DNA from: Methanobacteriota archaeon
GTDB lineage: Archaea > Thermoplasmatota > Poseidoniia > Poseidoniales > Poseidoniaceae
Assembly: GCA_002719475.1 (NCBI GenBank)
Contig: PBHQ01000011.1
Span: 60,467-70,586, forward strand
DNA length: 10,120 nt
Direction of reading: 5' to 3'
The translations under genes and the position numbers were made by a program. The notes under the pieces were generated by a model that was given only the letters and a program-made list of their open reading frames with translations, did no database searches and was not told where the DNA came from. Below, piece by piece: positions 7,101 to 10,120 of the stretch. Each line of letters begins with the position of its first letter. The first letter of the stretch is position 1.

Positions 7101-9110
7101 GCGATACCTGGAGAGGTGGCGGATTTCGCTGTTTCTGTGAAAAATATGGGTAATACACCTGCTACATACAAATTGGATTGTGTTAGTGAGAATAGATGGT
7201 CTATTGAATTAGGAGATGGAGTTTCTTCATCGCAGCAATTTGAGCCCCTAGGGATACTAGAGTATCTTCCAATGCAAGTAAGGATAAGAGTTCCTGAAGC
7301 GGATGCTGGACAGCCTGAAGCGGGATCCCTCGAAGAGGTTGATTGTTGGCTGACAAGTATTGAGGATGCCTCGCTGAATTATTCGATAGAAGTCAACATG
7401 ACTGTTTCGAATTTAGAAACTTACCAGGTTCAGATGTATGGGCCAGATGGTGAGATGGTGGATGCTGCTGCTCTCTCCCCTGAGATTTCTGTAGATGCTG
7501 GAATGCAATATAATCACAGTTTCTACATCGAGAATACGGGTAACACCGAATTGGACTTAATCGTCTATCTACAGACTTCTTCTACATCTTGGCCGGTCTT
7601 GCTTACTCATGGTGATGATTCATCAACCAGCCAATTAGATGTCACGATTCCTGCTGGTGCAAATACTACTGTGGAACTCGCTGCTGGAGTGCCAGAAAAT
7701 GCTAATGAAGGCGACAGCAACTCTCTTGTGGTTTCCACCTATATTGATGGCACAAACAGAATACTTGGACTGAAGAATTCATCAACAATGGTAGTCCGTA
7801 AAGAAGTAGGAATCGAGTTTGATTGCCAGACTAATAATGGTGCCATACAGGATGGAAATAGCGAATTAGTATACATGGAAGCGATGATTGGAACCAGTTC
7901 CACTTTGAATTGTAGCGTTAAGAATACTGGAAATGCTTTCTTGTATTTGACGTGGTCCGTATCTGCAGTCGATGGTTGGGAGATGGGTTTTGCTAGCGCT
8001 CCTAATTCTTTGAATCAGTATGCAGAAAGTGGGTTCTTCTTCCTCGCAAAGGCTCCTGAAGGGGGCTCAACAGATAGTTTCCAAGTCACTTTGAGAGTAG
8101 TAGCCAGTCATTCCAATCAGACTGTCGATTCTAGTGTGGTCGTCATTATGTCCACGGCCGATAGCGCAAGTGCTGAACTGAAGTTATTGGAGGAAGGGAA
8201 TTTCAATCTATTAGGCAGTTCAGTGGGAGTTGACCAAGAGGTACGGATATCGGTCAGGAACATTGGAAATATACAGGGTGAATGGATCCCGCAGGCATCT
8301 GTCCAGGATGAAACAGGAAATGCTTCAGAAAATTGGCAAGTCGAATGCGATTACGAGGAAGGTTTGACCATTGCTGCAGGCGCCGAAGAAGAATTGGTCT
8401 GTAGGATTCATCCATTATCCGACGACTTCAGAGAGGTTCTATCTCTGCGTATCACGATGTTGCCTAAAGGTGGTGATGGATTCTTCAGTTCTGACGATGG
8501 TATATCGATCCAAGTTAGTGTGAAGCGTACAGTTGAATCATCAGGTCTCTTTGCAGGTATGTCAACCCAGACCATTGGAATAATCCTAGGGGCAATCTTC
8601 CTAGTATTGTTGGTAATAGGCATTCGTTTGAGAAAGGTCAATCGCGGTATGGATGAGGGCGAGTTATTGGTATCCGAGGGTTCCTTTTCGGCACCTGATG
8701 ATGCTGGTAATAGAAGAGAGCAAGCATTGGATATTGGAAACAAAGCCAATGACTTGACTTCGGGCACGGTAGATAGTGCAGAAATCGCTGCAGCAATAGC
8801 CCAATCTGCAACTATATTGCCACCCTTGGGTGCGCCTCCAAAACCTTCAGGAGCACTACCAAAAGGCTTGCCTCCTTCATTACCACAAGGTCTGCCTCCT
8901 TCCTTACCAAAGCCGCTTCCCACGTTGCCTGCAGCATTACCAGCTCAGGACCCTGCGCCGATACCGGCGGTGTCGCCTCCAGCAACAGCACCTCCTGCAG
9001 ATGCATTTGCAACAGCGCCACCACCTTTGCCACCTGGAGGTTTGCCTGCAGGTTGGACCATGGAACAGTGGAAGCATTATGGCGCTGAGTGGTTGAAGCG
9101 GCAAGGTTGA
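4161..9110 (+). CDS. Giant membrane-anchored subtilisin-family (S8) protein with CARDB/Ig-like repeats and proline-rich cytoplasmic tail
   Basis: This 1649-residue cell-surface protein starts with a signal peptide (about 1-26, hydrophobic core MLLILLASSTVPMI) and a propeptide-like region to about 240. The S8 domain (about 255-555) resembles KP-43-type subtilases: Asp268 in GVADTGID, His302 in GHGTHVVGT, SNSWGAPG (364-371), and Ser494 in NGSSHSTAVAA. A subtilase-associated beta-sandwich follows (about 563-692; LVWTD, RLVNDLDL, SFALVV). A CARDB-type domain (about 697-812) ends in VVEINDENN. Four later Ig-like modules are marked by KNMGNT (994), ENTGNT (1124), KNTGNA (1254) and RNIGNI (1366). 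A membrane helix (about 1470-1489) precedes RKVNR, placing the protease outside and the tail inside. The tail has a Pro-rich linker (about 1553-1627) and ends GWTMEQWKHYGAEWLKRQG. Oddities: the oxyanion-hole Asn is replaced by Val401 (SAGVSS) and the usual GTSMATP is GSSHSTA, so activity may be altered or lost. No Shine-Dalgarno is seen. Substrate unknown. Confidence 0.94.
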   Translation: MRGYVPCISMLLILLASSTVPMITATSSTDGDSTESKGEWVRISPQRMVSVDLKPASGLLHTTLGSFDPLIDPIPSFPYLDSEFSSQVFLIQLHTADAMAFASLADAYSLRILDHLPDNGWLVRTDDKHSIEELRHHSEIRWISAYLSDWKLGESIQNELIMGLNETNLSLVLAPDVLQSSEKQMSFEFANLELDRTWCDGGQCELWGISIDDGFIASLAEDDRVLHISKLHSSMPLNSYAAQGIGLGELANISAGLNGNGEVIGVADTGIDSNHPDFGQNILTTRTTYGLDNSPLDTNTGHGTHVVGTIIGDGSGDAEARGLAPEASLHFQALEHDNTGYFGRQGSLYDLLRTFYVSGARTGSNSWGAPGAQGEYTSDARSVDSFADDYDDFTVLFSAGVSSSGVASPSTAKNALSIGASTSPRPDSLAPDAVWSSSASGFSADGRVKPDLVAPGVEICSTMSEDALNPMGQACASGSHADSGALYHQSNGSSHSTAVAAASVLLTREFLRTEAQVNAASSDLVRATLINGAQDLGVADVPNPDEGWGQIDLMSSLHPMDGGVALDSFYDMNISLRPGFAFVYGFDVDVSHGISITLVWTDREGSSSAAQNAPRLVNDLDLILTAPDGTTWLGNDFANGLSTTGGTADGINVVERIELPTGTTHQSGSWSIQVAHRGGLEQSFALVVAASGQHDPATDLAVFDDSITPSSEEPLVNELLSISTAWINQAPLAATSYKVKIEDVTTGDILREVTRPSTPGGKIETLSFYWTFTTTGPHLLRLTLDSEDDVVEINDENNGINNNVKEFTVNVTALGLRLIPLLQDGSEPGTANQTIAASNKTLDARNETSMKFDMILRHEGTGTESVTISTGSVRMYSPDIPNSIISSPDEWTRELNISSPQVLSPAGQEGDEILFSLTLDDISADIDLDEPRYAYAGTYVVDIEARYQLQPLIRHKMRLVVVVSEVEDVNIAVAGTNGLEAIPGEVADFAVSVKNMGNTPATYKLDCVSENRWSIELGDGVSSSQQFEPLGILEYLPMQVRIRVPEADAGQPEAGSLEEVDCWLTSIEDASLNYSIEVNMTVSNLETYQVQMYGPDGEMVDAAALSPEISVDAGMQYNHSFYIENTGNTELDLIVYLQTSSTSWPVLLTHGDDSSTSQLDVTIPAGANTTVELAAGVPENANEGDSNSLVVSTYIDGTNRILGLKNSSTMVVRKEVGIEFDCQTNNGAIQDGNSELVYMEAMIGTSSTLNCSVKNTGNAFLYLTWSVSAVDGWEMGFASAPNSLNQYAESGFFFLAKAPEGGSTDSFQVTLRVVASHSNQTVDSSVVVIMSTADSASAELKLLEEGNFNLLGSSVGVDQEVRISVRNIGNIQGEWIPQASVQDETGNASENWQVECDYEEGLTIAAGAEEELVCRIHPLSDDFREVLSLRITMLPKGGDGFFSSDDGISIQVSVKRTVESSGLFAGMSTQTIGIILGAIFLVLLVIGIRLRKVNRGMDEGELLVSEGSFSAPDDAGNRREQALDIGNKANDLTSGTVDSAEIAAAIAQSATILPPLGAPPKPSGALPKGLPPSLPQGLPPSLPKPLPTLPAALPAQDPAPIPAVSPPATAPPADAFATAPPPLPPGGLPAGWTMEQWKHYGAEWLKRQG
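8859..8906 (+). repeat. 24-bp tandem repeat x2 in the proline-rich tail of the surface protease
   Basis: Two adjacent 24-bp units encode PKGLPPSL (8859-8882) and PQGLPPSL (8883-8906). A decayed third unit, PKPLPTLP, follows. The bases are close to identical between units, which suggests recent slippage or duplication within the intracellular linker. The segment lies in the longer Pro/Ala-rich stretch at about 8817-9041. Confidence 0.8.
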
Positions 9111-9151
9111 TGCAGCGAATCGTTCATCATACATCCCTTGGTCGGAGCATC

Positions 9152-9787
9152 ATGGCAAGCATCGTTCTTTTCGGACCTCCTGGTGCAGGAAAGGGAACTC
9201 AGGCTGTAGCTATTATGCGGAAGACAGGTCTTCCTCAGGTCTCAACTGGTGATATGCTGAGAGCTGCCCTTGCCGCTGGGAGTGAGCTGGGTCTAGAAGC
9301 CAAGTCATACATGGAAGCGGGGGCTTTAGTCCCGGATAGCGTCATAATCGGCTTGATTGATGAGAGGATGCAGCAAGAGGATGCCAAGAACGGAGTTTTG
9401 TTTGATGGATTTCCAAGAACTATTGCACAAGCAGAGGCATTAGAAAATATTGAGAATATCAAGGTTGTAGTTTCAATCGAGGTGCCCGATGAAAGAATCG
9501 TGGAGCGAATTTGCGGACGTTATTCTTGTTCAGATTGTGGAGCCGTTTATCACGAGAAATTCAATCCTACTTCCGTTCCAGATGTTTGCGATTCATGCGC
9601 TGGTAGCCAAATGAACCGAAGGGCTGACGATAACGAAGATACAGTTCGTTCTCGTTTGCAGGCTTATCATAATCAGACTGCTCCGTTGGCAGAATGGTAT
9701 TCAAACAAAGGAATTCTTCTGAGGGTTAATGGAGATCAACAAATTGAGGATGTTGCCTCAGAGATAATTTCTGGAATTGGCGGTTGA
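9152..9787 (+). CDS. adk: Adenylate kinase, bacterial-type with zinc-binding lid
   Basis: Adk converts ATP + AMP to 2 ADP in the cytoplasm. With the ATG at 9152 it is 211 residues, close to the usual 210-220. The P-loop GPPGAGKGT (8-16) follows the first strand, STGDMLR (31-37) and FDGFPRT (84-90) form the AMP site, and RRADDNEDTVRSRL (156-169) is the lid arginine block. The lid carries Cys126, Cys129, Cys146 and Cys149 in a perfect C-x2-C-x16-C-x2-C pattern, as in zinc-containing bacterial adenylate kinases. This differs from the lid-less archaeal AdkA type. I chose 9152 because the P-loop starts six residues in and GGAG lies at 9144-9147, although the 4-nt spacing is short. An in-frame ATG at 9110 overlaps the protease stop (TGATG) and would give 225 residues by translational coupling; ATG at 9089 is less likely. 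The rnp4 start lies 1 nt beyond the stop, so the two are surely co-transcribed. Confidence 0.96.
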   Translation: MASIVLFGPPGAGKGTQAVAIMRKTGLPQVSTGDMLRAALAAGSELGLEAKSYMEAGALVPDSVIIGLIDERMQQEDAKNGVLFDGFPRTIAQAEALENIENIKVVVSIEVPDERIVERICGRYSCSDCGAVYHEKFNPTSVPDVCDSCAGSQMNRRADDNEDTVRSRLQAYHNQTAPLAEWYSNKGILLRVNGDQQIEDVASEIISGIGG

Positions 9788-9788
9788 G

Positions 9789-10120
9789 ATGTCAAGGCGT
9801 TCGTCTCGTCGAAAATCCCATTTTAGGGCTGGCCGTAAAGAGAAGGCGCTTAAGGCCCGAGAGAGTTTGTTTCTATTACTGAAATCTCCGCGTGGAAGGC
9901 CTGTGGAAATGGTTGATTCAGCAGCTAAACAGATGTGGAAATTGGGGACCAGGCATCGAATAGGTTTGCATCCTGAACTCAGGCATTGGATATGCAGGGG
10001 GTGTCATCGTCTATTGAGGCCAGGGCTCAACGCGACAGTAAGAACTAGGCGTGGTATGCGATTGACAACCTGCCTTGATTGTGGTAATTTAAGAAGATTC
10101 AAACTGTTAGGAGATGATGC
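9789..10120 (+). CDS. rnp4: RNase P protein component 4, Rpr2/Rpp21 family (C-terminus beyond window)
   Basis: Rpr2/Rpp21 is a zinc-ribbon subunit of archaeal and eukaryotic RNase P, which removes 5' leaders from pre-tRNA; in archaea it works with the Rpp29 subunit on the RNase P RNA. The ATG at 9789 follows the adk stop after 1 nt, and 110 codons are visible before the edge. Residues 1-24 are very basic (MSRRSSRRKSHFRAGRK). A helical part (about 18-58) contains the repeatedly basic KLGTRHRIGL. The zinc ribbon uses Cys69 and Cys72 (WICRGCHRLL) plus Cys95 and Cys98 (TTCLDCGNLRRF), with the family-typical LRPGLNATVRTRRG (76-89) between the knuckles. The usual length is 95-120 residues, so the protein is nearly complete. 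The call rests on this pattern; no search was possible. Confidence 0.9.
   Translation, partial: MSRRSSRRKSHFRAGRKEKALKARESLFLLLKSPRGRPVEMVDSAAKQMWKLGTRHRIGLHPELRHWICRGCHRLLRPGLNATVRTRRGMRLTTCLDCGNLRRFKLLGDD

Noticed and set aside
8408..8923. Long open frame (171 codons) on the minus strand inside the protease gene
   Set aside because: It lies entirely antisense to the well-supported protease tail, has no recognisable domain, and its Gly/Pro-rich composition mirrors the opposite-strand Pro-rich coding.
9089..9151. N-terminal 21-residue extension of adenylate kinase
   Set aside because: The extension overlaps the protease end and is not like known Adk N-termini; the P-loop-proximal ATG at 9152 gives the normal length. 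The ATG at 9110 remains a possible alternative.
1..10120. CRISPR arrays, tRNA or rRNA genes, insertion sequences, prophage genes
   Set aside because: None seen: no regularly spaced repeats, no cloverleaf-like segments in the short intergenic gaps, no transposase or integrase motifs in any frame.

Overview
The window reads as a chromosomal segment of an archaeon. A planktonic marine Thermoplasmatota lineage of the Marine Group II / Poseidoniales type is my best guess. Domain-level evidence is good: an archaeal-type PheT without the N-terminal tRNA-binding domain, a class II (archaeal) phosphorylating GAPDH, and the archaeal/eukaryotic RNase P protein Rpr2/Rpp21. The lineage guess rests on moderate GC, tightly packed genes, a bacterial-type zinc-lid adenylate kinase, and a very large surface subtilase with Ig-like repeats and a proline-rich cytoplasmic tail. 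It was not checked by any search.

Layout. Positions 1-2903 hold a minus-strand two-gene unit. A GXGXG beta-helix protein with a weakly glutamate-synthase-like C-terminal half (1344-2903) is followed after 9 nt by pheT (1-1334, C-terminus cut by the window edge). The pheT ribosome binding site overlaps the upstream stop codon. A 138-bp divergent intergenic region (2904-3041) separates this unit from the plus-strand genes. It carries an 11-bp-spaced direct repeat and a duplicated octamer just before the GAPDH start. GAPDH (3042-4085) is followed by a perfect 7-bp hairpin. Then comes a plus-strand series: a 1649-residue membrane-anchored subtilisin-family protein (4161-9110), adenylate kinase (9152-9787) and the RNase P component Rpr2 (9789-10120, cut by the edge), with gaps of 41 nt and 1 nt.

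How the genes fit together. Most are housekeeping: tRNA charging (pheT), central carbon metabolism (GAPDH), adenylate balance (adk) and tRNA 5' maturation (rnp4). The two unusual members are the GXGXG protein, which looks like a rearranged and probably flavin-less relative of glutamate synthase, and the giant subtilase. The subtilase keeps its Asp/His/Ser triad but has Val in place of the oxyanion-hole Asn. It ends in a membrane helix, a proline-rich linker and a distinctive aromatic C-terminal tail. I found no tRNA, rRNA, CRISPR array, insertion sequence or integrase. There is no gene-free stretch longer than 300 bases.
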